DNA of 64,000 bases from Pontixanthobacter rizhaonensis (GTDB taxonomy: Bacteria > Pseudomonadota > Alphaproteobacteria > Sphingomonadales > Sphingomonadaceae), in the NCBI RefSeq assembly GCF_012972675.1, contig NZ_JABCRE010000002.1:1353001-1417000 (forward strand), written 5' to 3'. Numbering within the stretch: position 1 is the first letter of the stretch; every line of letters starts with the position of its first letter. The translations under genes were made by a program, and so were the position numbers. This document shows positions 28,034 to 36,331 of the stretch, piece by piece. The notes under the pieces were generated by a model. That model was not told where the DNA came from, did not search any database, and saw only the letters and a list, made by a program, of their open reading frames with translations.

Positions 28034-28474
28034 TTAGTCTTCTGGATAGATACGTCGCATGGCTTCCCAGTCTGCGGCGATCATGTCTTCCAACACGGCG
28101 AGGTCGATATCGGCCAATTTGTTGATGTAGAGGCAGCTTTTCCCGCGCGAATGTTTGCCCAACTTCTCCAGCTGAGCATCGCGCTTTTTACCCGCCAGCT
28201 CATCGCAATAACCGCCCATCAAATATAGGGAATGTTTGGCTTTTCGCGGACTGAAACCGGCCCGCATCCAATGGACATCGCGCCCGCTGGCATAAGTGGT
28301 TTTGTAAGAACCGTATCCGATAATACTGCTGCCCCACATGACCGGCTCGGCACCGGTTACGCGCCGAAAAATCGCATCGAGCAATTCTGCATCTTCGCGC
28401 TTTCCTACTGGCTCCACAGCTGCAATGAAATCTGCTGCGGATACCTGCGTTGGTTGCGTTTTCGCCTCGGACAT
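28034..28474 (-). CDS. DUF1801 domain protein
   Basis: A 146-residue cytoplasmic protein of the DUF1801 family (YdhG-like fold). Landmarks are MWGSSIIGYGSY, FSPRKAKHSLYLMGGY and GKSCLYINKLADIDL. The function of the family is unknown. GGGGAG stands upstream of the ATG. Its stop lies three bases after the convergent molybdopterin gene. Confidence 0.85.
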   Translation of the reverse strand: MSEAKTQPTQVSAADFIAAVEPVGKREDAELLDAIFRRVTGAEPVMWGSSIIGYGSYKTTYASGRDVHWMRAGFSPRKAKHSLYLMGGYCDELAGKKRDAQLEKLGKHSRGKSCLYINKLADIDLAVLEDMIAADWEAMRRIYPED

Positions 28475-28542
28475 TGCTCGATCTCCCCTTGCGGCAATTT
28501 ACCGCTGCAGCGGTTCAGCGCAAGCGGAGGGAACTCACGGCG

Positions 28543-30093
28543 TTAGGAAATGGCAATCAGATGTTCTTTGATTTCTTTATTGCCGGGCGCCAATTGCTGG
28601 GCTTTCCGGATAAGATCGCGCCCTTCGCTGCTTTGCTTGTCTATCTGCACCAAGCTCCAGCCGAGTGTGTCCATGATAATCGGATCATTCGGAGCAAGCT
28701 CGAACGCTTTGCGCGCCAATGTGACGGCTCCCTCGGTGTCGCCAGTTTTCAGCCGTGCGTTGGCAGCATTGTTGAGTACCACGGGGCTGTTACTACCGCC
28801 CGCTTTGAGTGCGTCTTGATACAAGGCGTCAGCCTCCGCCCATTTCCCGGCCCGCATCGCTTCGCCGGCCTTGACCATGGCTGCGGCAAAAGGATCTGCA
28901 CTTTGCGCCTGCTCTGCGCGTTGCATAAGGTTTGCTTGCTCGGAACGGCCCAGTTTACCAGCGATGGTCGCGCCCAGCGCAAGGGCTCCTGCATTGGCGT
29001 TTGCGCTTTGCAATACGGGTTGCAGTATAGTCCAAGCCTTTTGGTCCGCACCTGTCGCGCTATATTGCTGGGCCAGAGCAATCCTGCCTGCTGTGTTGTC
29101 GCCGCCCAAACGGAAGAACCGCTCCAACTCGCTTATCGCAGTATGAGTTTGCCCGCGCTGCGCAGAGATCATCCCCCGCAACAGACGAAGAGCGGGAAAT
29201 TCGGCGCTCTTCGTTCCAAGCGATTGGACCAAGATATGTGCCTGATCGACATTACCCGCATCATACGCCATCTGCGCCGCGAAATATGTCCCAATCGGGT
29301 GGCCGGGTGCAATTTCCTTCGTCCGGTTGATCCAATCCTCCGCGCCTTGCTCGTCATTCTGATCCCTGGCAATCGCCGCCAAAGACAGCATTGCCGGCAA
29401 ATTCCAGGGGTTCAGTCTGACGACTTCCTCAAATTGTGTTTTTGCCGGCTCCAGCTCCCGATCATTCATTTCAACGCGGCCCAGCAGCAGGCGCGCTTCA
29501 ATCAAGTGGGGTTCTGCTTCCAGAACTTCTGTCAGCAAGGATCGTGCACCACTAACATCGCGCCGGTCATAGGCCCGTTTGGCATCAAGTACCTTCAGGT
29601 CGATCGATTGCGGATATTTCTCCAACCCCTGATCCAAGGCAGTTACAGCCTTATCCGCCTCGCCCTCGCTCAGATGGGCCACAACAGCGACCGCATAGGC
29701 CAGGCCGCTTTTCATGCCCCCTGCCTCAAGCGTTTCAAAAGCGAGTTTCGTGTTGCCTGATTGAAGGTAAGCTTTGGCAAGCAAATCACCTGCCTCGGCA
29801 CTCAAAGCGGGATTATTAGCCAGCTTCTTGAATTCTTCCGCAGCACCTTCGGGGTTTTCCAAAGCCAACTGAGTCTTACCGTATAGCAATATCGCATCCG
29901 CGTTGTCCGGTGACGCATCCAGCGCTTGCCTCAACAGAAGCCGTGCTGCCTGTAAGTCACCCTCCTCACTTGCCTCGACGGCGGCGGCATAAGGATCAGA
30001 AGGCGTACTGTCGCAAGCTGCTGTTAGAACCAACAAAGTTCCGACAGTTGCGGTCAATAGGGCGTGCGAGCGTGACTTAACGAGATTTTTCAT
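28543..30093 (-). CDS. TPR-repeat lipoprotein, PEP-CTERM-type (PrsT-like)
   Basis: A 516-residue protein with a lipoprotein signal (TVGTLLVLTAACDS). About a dozen tetratricopeptide repeats follow, including the DASPDNADAILLYGKTQL and AFELAPNDPIIMDTLGWSL units. TPR lipoproteins of the PrsT type are often encoded with exosortase or PEP-CTERM systems. Here the gene is divergent from a PEP-CTERM substrate gene, which makes that reading attractive, but the exosortase itself is not in the window. The length is shorter than typical PrsT proteins, so the name is tentative; the TPR and lipoprotein calls are firm. Confidence 0.78.
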   Translation of the reverse strand: MKNLVKSRSHALLTATVGTLLVLTAACDSTPSDPYAAAVEASEEGDLQAARLLLRQALDASPDNADAILLYGKTQLALENPEGAAEEFKKLANNPALSAEAGDLLAKAYLQSGNTKLAFETLEAGGMKSGLAYAVAVVAHLSEGEADKAVTALDQGLEKYPQSIDLKVLDAKRAYDRRDVSGARSLLTEVLEAEPHLIEARLLLGRVEMNDRELEPAKTQFEEVVRLNPWNLPAMLSLAAIARDQNDEQGAEDWINRTKEIAPGHPIGTYFAAQMAYDAGNVDQAHILVQSLGTKSAEFPALRLLRGMISAQRGQTHTAISELERFFRLGGDNTAGRIALAQQYSATGADQKAWTILQPVLQSANANAGALALGATIAGKLGRSEQANLMQRAEQAQSADPFAAAMVKAGEAMRAGKWAEADALYQDALKAGGSNSPVVLNNAANARLKTGDTEGAVTLARKAFELAPNDPIIMDTLGWSLVQIDKQSSEGRDLIRKAQQLAPGNKEIKEHLIAIS

Positions 30094-30241
30094 GCGCTAT
30101 ATATCGCAGCTTAGCATTCCCAATTGGTTAATCCCGGGCCAGAATTACAGGCGAAATTTGTCGGGGTTTCTTACAGTCCTGCAAACAGTGACTTGCCCGT
30201 TAACCATTAAAACCCGCTGAAAAGCGTGGTTCTGACAAAGC

Positions 30242-30258
30242 TGGCACGCGAAGTGCTT
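30242..30258 (+). promoter_or_regulatory. sigma-54 (-24/-12) promoter of the PEP-CTERM gene
   Basis: TGGCACG-CGAA-GTGCT fits the RpoN consensus TGGCACG-N4-TTGC with one mismatch and the required GG-N10-GC spacing. It ends about 100 bases before the start codon at 30357, so a leader of about 90 bases is expected. Sigma-54 promoters require an enhancer-binding protein, and the PrsK/PrsR pair with RpoN has been linked to PEP-CTERM gene expression in floc-forming bacteria. The 263-base divergent region (30094-30356) also holds TTAACCAT at 30200-30207, which equals a CtrA half-site. Confidence 0.7.
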
Positions 30259-30356
30259 TACCTTCCACATCTGATTTCCGGCCTTGGTAAGCGACTTATT
30301 CACCCTTTGTTGCGACGCTCAAGGCACACAGTTGAACTTTTTAGGAGGACTTACCG

Positions 30357-30866
30357 ATGAAGAATTTGAAAAAAGCATGTTTGGCTGCAGCAGCCGCAAT
30401 GGCTGTGACAGCAGTTCCAGCATCTGCCGCCATCTTTGACTACACAATGACCAATGGTGATGTGCTGTCGATCAACACCGATACATCAAGCGCAACCTTG
30501 AAGGGCGCCGAAATTGATGCAGTTATGACCAGCTCCAGCTTCGCTACTTTCACTGGCGGCGAGCTTCCACAGTTTGGCTTCGTGCTGGACTCCTTGGACG
30601 GTACCCGTTTGATCAACGGCCAACGCGTCACTGATAACGAGCGTGACATCAACACCACGCACCCACAGAAACTATACTCATACGGCAATGGCCGGGTTAA
30701 CTTGTGGGCTTGGTGGGGCGATCCCATCACTGGCGGTGACTACATCACCAACATCAAATCTTACAGCGCGCAAGTTCCTGAACCAGGTGCTCTTGGCCTG
30801 ATGGCTCTGGGCCTTGGCGGCCTCGCCTTCGCGCGTCGCCGTCGCCGCAAGCAGGCAGCTGCGTAA
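30357..30866 (+). CDS. PEP-CTERM sorting domain exported protein
   Basis: A 169-residue protein with a Sec signal (KACLAAAAAMAVTAVPASAA) and a C-terminal sorting tripartite signal: VPEPG, a hydrophobic helix ALGLMALGLGGLAFA, and a basic tail RRRRRK. Such proteins are processed by exosortase and reach the surface or matrix. The middle region (about 25-140) is not recognised; it contains NGQRVTDNERDIN and a WAWWGD segment. AGGAGG precedes the ATG. It is monocistronic, with a sigma-54 promoter upstream and a terminator downstream. Confidence 0.92.
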   Translation: MKNLKKACLAAAAAMAVTAVPASAAIFDYTMTNGDVLSINTDTSSATLKGAEIDAVMTSSSFATFTGGELPQFGFVLDSLDGTRLINGQRVTDNERDINTTHPQKLYSYGNGRVNLWAWWGDPITGGDYITNIKSYSAQVPEPGALGLMALGLGGLAFARRRRRKQAAA

Positions 30867-30903
30867 CTTTAGAAAGCCTTCCCCCCCTTCTTGGGTGGGA
30901 CAG

Positions 30904-30936
30904 AAAGCCCCTTGCCGCAGGCAGGGGGCTTTTTTC
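30904..30936 (+). terminator. terminator of the PEP-CTERM gene
   Basis: AAAGCCCCTTGCC-GCA-GGCAGGGGGCTTT forms a long stem with one bulge or mismatch, followed by a T run. It is about 40 bases past the stop codon. Confidence 0.88.
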
Positions 30937-31046
30937 TTGCGTTGCGGCTGGATAAACTTGCCCCAAAACCTTTTGCGATATCGACCGTCCCCTGATACCG
31001 GCGCGTCGTAGTAAATTTAAAAAACCACCTGGCGGAGCTACTTCCA

Positions 31047-32261
31047 ATGTCTGACATCAAACGCGTAGTACTCGCCTATTCAGGCGGCCTGGATACCAGC
31101 GTGATTGCCAAATGGCTGGAAGTAGAGCGTGGATGCGAAGTCGTTACATTCACCGCTGACCTTGGTCAGGGCGAAGAAATAGAACCTGCGCGTGACAAGG
31201 CCCGTGCAATGGGCATTCCTGACAAGCACATCTTCATTGAAGACGTGCGTGAGGAATTTGCCCGTGATTTCATTTTCCCGATGATGCGGGCAAATGCCCG
31301 ATATGAAGGAGACTATCTGCTTGGCACATCGATCGCCCGTCCTCTCATTTCGAAACGTCTGGTAGAGATCGCCCGGGAAACGGGCGCCGACGCGATTGCG
31401 CACGGTGCCACCGGGAAAGGGAATGACCAAGTCCGGTTTGAACTTTCAGCCTATGCACTGGCGCCCGACATTCAGGTCATAGCCCCTTGGCGCGAATGGG
31501 ATCTCACCAGCCGTACCGCGCTGATCGCTTGGGCAGAGAAGCACCAAATTCAGGTGCCAAAGGACAAGCGCGGCGAGAGCCCGTTCTCGACCGATGCCAA
31601 TATGTTACACACGTCGAGCGAAGGCAAAGTTCTGGAGGATCCGTGGGAAGAAACTCCGGATTACGTTTACTCACGGACAGACAACCCGGAAAATGCACCG
31701 GATACGCCGGAATATATTACCATCGACTTTGAACGCGGTGATGGCGTAGCGCTGAACGGGACCGCCATGAGCCCAGCTACATTGGTAGAAGCACTCAATG
31801 ATCTCGGCCGTAAGCACGGCATTGGCCGGCTGGATCTGGTTGAAAACCGCTTCGTCGGGATGAAAAGCCGCGGGATGTACGAAACACCCGGCGGCGAAAT
31901 TTACGCTCGTGCCCATCGCGGTATTGAACAAATCACTCTGGATCGCGGCGCCGCTCACCTTAAAGATGAATTGATGCCGAAATATGCCGAGCTGATCTAT
32001 AACGGGTTCTGGTACAGCCCTGAGCGTGAGATGCTGCAGGCAGCGATTGACCTTAGCCAAGAAAAGGTCAGCGGCACCGTCCGGCTAAAACTCTACAAAG
32101 GCAATGCCGATGTTGTCGGACGTAAGTCTGCAAACAGCCTCTACAGCGAACAGCACGTCACGTTTGAAGACGATGCCGGCGCTTATGATCAGCAAGATGC
32201 AGAAGGCTTCATCAAGCTCAATGCGCTCCGTTTGCGGCTGCTGGCCCAACGCGATCGGTAA
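31047..32261 (+). CDS. argG: argininosuccinate synthase
   Basis: A 404-residue enzyme joining citrulline and aspartate with ATP in arginine biosynthesis. The ATP pyrophosphatase loop is [12 protein letters not shown] at residues 8-19. Further landmarks are [24 protein letters not shown] and [12 protein letters not shown]-like [10 protein letters not shown]. The length is normal. It is a single transcription unit; no other arg gene is adjacent. Confidence 0.97.
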   Translation: MSDIKRVVLAYSGGLDTSVIAKWLEVERGCEVVTFTADLGQGEEIEPARDKARAMGIPDKHIFIEDVREEFARDFIFPMMRANARYEGDYLLGTSIARPLISKRLVEIARETGADAIAHGATGKGNDQVRFELSAYALAPDIQVIAPWREWDLTSRTALIAWAEKHQIQVPKDKRGESPFSTDANMLHTSSEGKVLEDPWEETPDYVYSRTDNPENAPDTPEYITIDFERGDGVALNGTAMSPATLVEALNDLGRKHGIGRLDLVENRFVGMKSRGMYETPGGEIYARAHRGIEQITLDRGAAHLKDELMPKYAELIYNGFWYSPEREMLQAAIDLSQEKVSGTVRLKLYKGNADVVGRKSANSLYSEQHVTFEDDAGAYDQQDAEGFIKLNALRLRLLAQRDR

Positions 32262-32406
32262 AAGAATCGCAGCGCGACTCGGTCCCAGCAGAGCCCGATG
32301 ATCCCCGCTGACGCATCGACAAAACACGCCGATTTCATCCTTTCCGCACGGCAAATAGCCCCGAAATTACGGTAAACGCCCGTGAGCGGGATGATTTGGC
32401 GCCGCT

Positions 32407-33054
32407 GTGCCTGTACAATCGCGGCCTATGGAAACGGCACACAACACCACCCATAATGCGACCACGGCGAGGCCCCGGTCTTTTGCCGCAGCGTGCCTGC
32501 TGGCGGTTATTTTGGGCGGCACCGCGCTGGCTAATACGGGGGCCAATACGGGGGCTAATACGGGCTCTAACCCCGGCGCGGAGGAAACCGCTGATCCCGC
32601 ACACGCCGCCGAAGATGCCCCGTTTGAGGAGCAGTTCACGGCGTTTGAAACATTGCCTGACGAGCCGGAAACACCCGATCACGCGGTGGATATTACCGAG
32701 ATCGAACCACCGGTTGAACCCGAAGCAAAACCCGAACCCGAACCCGACAGCGCCGTCACCCGCACCCTGGGCAATGGTGTTGCCAGCTATTACGGCCGCC
32801 GCTTCCACGGACGGAAAACCGCCAATGGCGAACGGTTCAATATGAACGCGATGACCGCCGCCCACAAAACGCTGCCCTTCGGCACCAAAGTCAAGGTCAC
32901 AAACCGCCGCAATGGCCGTTCTGTGGTGGTCCGCATCAATGATCGCGGGCCGTTTATCCGGGGCCGCACGATTGACCTCAGCCGCGCGGCTGCATCAAAA
33001 ATCGGCCTGATCCAATCGGGCCATGCCAGGGTTAAGCTGGATATCGTTAGCTAA
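32407..33054 (+). CDS. RlpA-like double-psi beta-barrel protein
   Basis: A 215-residue exported protein. A hydrophobic signal-like stretch ([17 protein letters not shown]) is followed by a short repeat [15 protein letters not shown] and a proline/glutamate-rich linker ([11 protein letters not shown]). The C-terminal double-psi barrel domain (about 120-210) has [37 protein letters not shown], and [18 protein letters not shown]. In Pseudomonas RlpA is a lytic transglycosylase on denuded glycans at the septum; no SPOR domain is present here. The start could also be the ATG at 32428. Confidence 0.85.
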   Translation: MPVQSRPMETAHNTTHNATTARPRSFAAACLLAVILGGTALANTGANTGANTGSNPGAEETADPAHAAEDAPFEEQFTAFETLPDEPETPDHAVDITEIEPPVEPEAKPEPEPDSAVTRTLGNGVASYYGRRFHGRKTANGERFNMNAMTAAHKTLPFGTKVKVTNRRNGRSVVVRINDRGPFIRGRTIDLSRAAASKIGLIQSGHARVKLDIVS

Positions 33055-33107
33055 CCCTAACCGCCACAATCCGGCCCGATAATCAGACCCCACAATCTGG
33101 CCCACAC

Positions 33108-33299
33108 TCAAATCGTCTTCTTCGCCCGCTCAAACGCGGCCATCGTTTCGCGCGCATGGTCCTGACTTGCCGTATTCAGCGCAATATCTGTGCCGCAATC
33201 ATCGCAAGAGAACGTCGCGCCGTGCAGCAATTCCGCTGCATTGAAACAGATCTTCGTCCCGCATTCCGGACACGCAATGGATTGCTGCATAGTCATCAT
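33108..33299 (-). CDS. small zinc-ribbon protein
   Basis: A 63-residue protein with two CxxC knuckles, CPECGTKI and CDDCGTDI, 21 residues apart, which should bind one zinc ion. The rest is a short charged helix (ARETMAAFERAKKTI). The first two or three methionines are alternative starts. I do not recognise a function; similar short ribbons are common in sphingomonads. Confidence 0.65.
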   Translation of the reverse strand: MMTMQQSIACPECGTKICFNAAELLHGATFSCDDCGTDIALNTASQDHARETMAAFERAKKTI

Positions 33300-33442
33300 T
33301 CACCCCCGGCGATCGCGCCCTTCCCCGGGCCATTCACACAGGCTTCTCTGATACAGTTTTTCCCATCACGCCTGTACGGAAGCGACATAATACACAGCCT
33401 ATATCGCCAGCAGTGCCCTACCCGCGCCGTCGGGCCGCCCGC

Positions 33443-33733
33443 TTACCCCGCATCGGCATCCATTTCGGCAATTATCTCGGCCGCGCATTCTTCACCAATA
33501 GCCATCATCTTGTCTTCGTCGAGCATATCCATCGGGCCCAGCTCCTGCTCTTTCACCTTACCGGCGGAACATTCACAGGTCTTTTCCGCCAGCGCCTCCG
33601 GAATATCCTGACCTGCCATGCCCTGTTTGCAGCTATCGGCAAAGGCGGTCATCATCTCCTCGCTATCGGCGATATTCCCGCAAGAGGCGAGCAGCACGCA
33701 GGCCGGAACGATAGACAATACATATTTGGTCAT
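33443..33733 (-). CDS. small cysteine-pattern lipoprotein (copy 1)
   Basis: A 96-residue lipoprotein (lipobox LLASC). The mature part carries C-K-x16-C-x-C-x27-C, namely SCKQG ... TCECSAGKVKEQEL ... ECAAE. The same spacing and the GK motif recur in the protein at 37916-38230. The four cysteines could form two disulfides in the periplasm. A good ribosome site (GGGAGGG) stands before the ATG. No function is known to me. Confidence 0.68.
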   Translation of the reverse strand: MTKYVLSIVPACVLLASCGNIADSEEMMTAFADSCKQGMAGQDIPEALAEKTCECSAGKVKEQELGPMDMLDEDKMMAIGEECAAEIIAEMDADAG

Positions 33734-33863
33734 AGGACCCTCCCAATATTCTGATCAAACAGCAGAGTACCGCCCCGCCCGCTCAGCACAAGCGCTGTAT
33801 TGGGTCATGAACCACTTTAAGAAGCGGCGCGTTTTGTAGGAAAGGGACACATGGTACACAGTC

Positions 33864-34625
33864 CTAAACCAAAAAAGCAGACGGGTCTGGCGCGCCATCA
33901 TCCCCCACCTCGTCCGGTCCTTCTTCCGCCTCTTCCTCTGCCTCTGGCGGTTCTTCCGATCTGGCCGCCTCTTGTGCTTCGAGATAGAGCAGCGCGCGTT
34001 CGACCAAGGGCACTGTCTCATCATCCCACGGATGCTCTGGCGGAGGCCTATTCCTGCCATCCGCCCCTTCACAGGCCCCGTTACTGGCCCCATCACTGGC
34101 ACAAGCTAGCTCCGCATCTTCTTCAAGATCATCTGCTGCCTCATTCACGGGTTCGTTCCCCAGCTCATTCCCCGCCTCATTCCCCGCCTCATTCACAGCA
34201 GAGCACGCGCCCGTCGCCGCAAATTCCTCCAGCGCGGTGTCAAAATCTGTCGCGATACCGGCCAGCGCGGGGTCGTCTGCCTTCGCATCCAGCCGCGCCA
34301 GATGCGCGAGTAACAGCCGGTCGGAATAGCGCCGCCGCCGCGCGATTTCCTCGCCGTGATAGAATACCGGCTCCTCTATGCCGTTGAGCGCGCGGTCGGC
34401 CAGAACCTGTTCTGCATGGGCGCGCGCAGAGACCATCGCCGCATCCCACAGCCGCGCAAAATCGGCAGAGGCCCGCCGCCAGCGATAGGCGGTGTTCGGC
34501 CCAATCCCGACCGCGCGGCAACAGGCCCGCACATTGCCCGAAAGAGCGAGCGTTTCGAGAAACCGTGCTTGGCGTTCGAGCTTAAAGGGCTGCTGGAAGG
34601 AGGATTGATCGGGGAGATAGGTCAT
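33864..34625 (-). CDS. terminase-small-subunit-like helix-turn-helix protein
   Basis: A 253-residue protein. Residues about 15-125 resemble phage terminase small subunits and related DNA-binding proteins: RQARFLETLALSGNVRACCRAVGIGPNTAYRWRR forms the helix-turn-helix, followed by GIEEPVFYHGEEIARRRRYSD. The rest is acidic and low in complexity, with an Asn-Glu repeat (NEAGNEAGNELGNEPVNEA) encoded by 12-base DNA repeats, and a Glu-rich tail. No large terminase or other phage gene is adjacent. AGGAG precedes the ATG. A regulator derived from phage is one reading; the role is open. Confidence 0.68.
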   Translation of the reverse strand: MTYLPDQSSFQQPFKLERQARFLETLALSGNVRACCRAVGIGPNTAYRWRRASADFARLWDAAMVSARAHAEQVLADRALNGIEEPVFYHGEEIARRRRYSDRLLLAHLARLDAKADDPALAGIATDFDTALEEFAATGACSAVNEAGNEAGNELGNEPVNEAADDLEEDAELACASDGASNGACEGADGRNRPPPEHPWDDETVPLVERALLYLEAQEAARSEEPPEAEEEAEEGPDEVGDDGAPDPSAFLV

Positions 34626-35015
34626 GCGGTTTGCTCCTGCGGGCGTGGGAGGAAACCGGTTTAGTTAGGGGGTGTTTGGGGTGTAGGACAGGGGTTAGTC
34701 TGAAAGACCCACCCCACCTGTATGACACTAGACGATAGTCTCGTAGGATTTATATTTGCCCGCACGAACTAACGTACTAACCCATTCAACTATTTGTTTT
34801 TAGGCTTTTTTTGGATAGCCATTACAACGCCTTCCAAATTTATGTTCTAGGCCACTAACGTTACATGCCATTCTACCGGCGAGCCATATAGCATTTACGC
34901 TTGGTATTGGGCGAATTTATCCCCAAATATAAATATGAGTCCGAATGCACATACCTTGACACACCTGCAGAGATGTACGATTTGCCGTTCATCAATAGAT
35001 AAAGGAATAAGGGAT
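34626..35015. other. AT-rich intergenic stretch at the left edge of an accessory cassette
   Basis: The base composition falls from the GC-rich host level to AT-rich from about 34735 onward. No gene can be supported. TTGACA at 34956-34961 might be a -35 element for the cassette, but no good -10 stands at the right distance. No direct repeat or integrase site was seen. Confidence 0.5.
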
Positions 35016-35558
35016 ATGACTAGCGTAAAAGCATCAATGCAAATCGGAGTTTCGCAATTCAGTGCCGAGGGTTCCGAAGAATTCGTAAAATCTATGTTGG
35101 ATACGTGGATTGATCTATCTAAAAACGTGGTCACTTCTAACTCTAATTTTTCAGAATCACTTAATCAAGACAATTCAAGTAATTCAAGTAGCGTAAAATC
35201 GAATCAAGGCATTGAAAAATTTGAAAATGTTTTTGACGAGATTGATGGAGAAGTAAAAATAATCGCGCAGATGCCAGGTAATAATAAGGCCGAAAAAACT
35301 CGTAATACTGCTTTAGCGCTTCTTTACGCGAACCACCTGAATGGCAAACAATCGATTAGCGCGGACGATATAAGAGACGCTTGTCAAGACCAAGGCTGTT
35401 ACGATTCGTCGAACTTCGCAAGCCACTTGAAGGGTTTGAAAGACAAGGTTGCTATGAACAAAACCAAAGCTGGCGGTGGTTATGATGTAAAACTGACTGC
35501 ACCGGGCCGGAAAGCTGCATCTTCATTCGTCGAGCAAATGAACAATGAATCTGAATGA
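35016..35558 (+). CDS. cassette protein A: winged-helix-like, unrecognised
   Basis: A 180-residue cytoplasmic protein that I cannot assign to a named family. Residues 1-38 (KASMQIGVSQFSAEGSEEF) resemble a short N-terminal module seen on assorted bacterial proteins. A low-complexity Ser/Asn linker (about 45-70) follows. Residues about 90-175 look like a winged helix: EKTRNTALALLYANHLNG, SISADDIRDACQDQG, FASHLKGLKDKV, then a basic wing and an LTAPGRKAASSF helix. The ATG at 35016 has AAGGAATAAGGG upstream; the frame's extension to 34935 is rejected. Composition is strikingly AT-rich: bases 35161-35220 hold 17 G+C of 60. It overlaps protein B by 14 bases. Confidence 0.72.
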   Translation: MTSVKASMQIGVSQFSAEGSEEFVKSMLDTWIDLSKNVVTSNSNFSESLNQDNSSNSSSVKSNQGIEKFENVFDEIDGEVKIIAQMPGNNKAEKTRNTALALLYANHLNGKQSISADDIRDACQDQGCYDSSNFASHLKGLKDKVAMNKTKAGGGYDVKLTAPGRKAASSFVEQMNNESE

Positions 35559-36297
35559 CTTTTTGGTCCAGGCTTCCAATGAAGAAGTCGGCAATGCCCT
35601 GACGGTAGCCTACGATGATATTGTCACCCATTACACACTCGGAAGATGGAAGTATGCGGGTCTTGATGCTGGACATTTCGTGGAAGCAGCGAGGCGGTTT
35701 TTGGAACTGAAGCTGTTCGGTGCAGCAACACCGATAAGCAAGGGATTGTCGAACTTCGGGGACAAGGCTCTGTCTAGTTATCTAAATGGCAACGGTGACG
35801 AGTCTTACCGCATTTTGATACCGCGAACACTATGGTCGATATATGCCCTTCGTAACAAGCGCAGCATCGGCCATCTAGGCGCCGTTCCAGCAAGCGAAAT
35901 TGATGCCACCCTATTACTTAGCGGCGCCAAGTGGGTTCTGTCCGAAATTGTTAGAATAGAATCTTCACTAACAGCGGAAGACACGCGCGAATTGGTGAAT
36001 TCACTAATTGCAAGACAGCAACCGACGATTTGGAGAGATGGACAAGTTCTCCGAGTATTGGACTCGAGCCACGAAACTCGTGAAAAGGTCCTAATACTGC
36101 TGGCATTTAACGGCGATATGTCAGAAACGGCGCTCCGTGACGCATCGCAATATAAAAACCTAAATAACTTCAGAAAAATATTGAGACGGCTGGATGAAAA
36201 GAACCTAATTTCGTACACGCCAGATCTTTGCAAAATCTCCCCGAGCGGGCTTTGCCTTGCGGAAGAGACGGTGAATACGAGAAAAAGTAGCAAATGA
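35545..36297 (+). CDS. cassette protein B: HEPN-like domain plus winged helix
   Basis: A 250-residue protein. The N-terminal 150 residues are helical and carry R103-N104-x5-H110 (LRNKRSIGHLG), which fits the R-x4-6-H motif with a polar residue after Arg that marks HEPN ribonucleases. It is preceded by helices like AGHFVEAARRFLELKLFG, as in Abi-type HEPN proteins. Residues about 170-240 look like a winged helix (ETREKVLILLAFNGDMSETALRD, NNFRKILRRLDEKNLISYTPD, LCKISPSGLCLAEE). HEPN proteins usually cut RNA in phage defence or toxin systems. The assignment is by motif only. The start overlaps gene A by 14 bases, so expression is coupled. Confidence 0.75.
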   Translation: MNLNDFLVQASNEEVGNALTVAYDDIVTHYTLGRWKYAGLDAGHFVEAARRFLELKLFGAATPISKGLSNFGDKALSSYLNGNGDESYRILIPRTLWSIYALRNKRSIGHLGAVPASEIDATLLLSGAKWVLSEIVRIESSLTAEDTRELVNSLIARQQPTIWRDGQVLRVLDSSHETREKVLILLAFNGDMSETALRDASQYKNLNNFRKILRRLDEKNLISYTPDLCKISPSGLCLAEETVNTRKSSK

Positions 36298-36331
36298 CGA
36301 AAAGTCCAATACTCGAAACGGACCACTAAAA

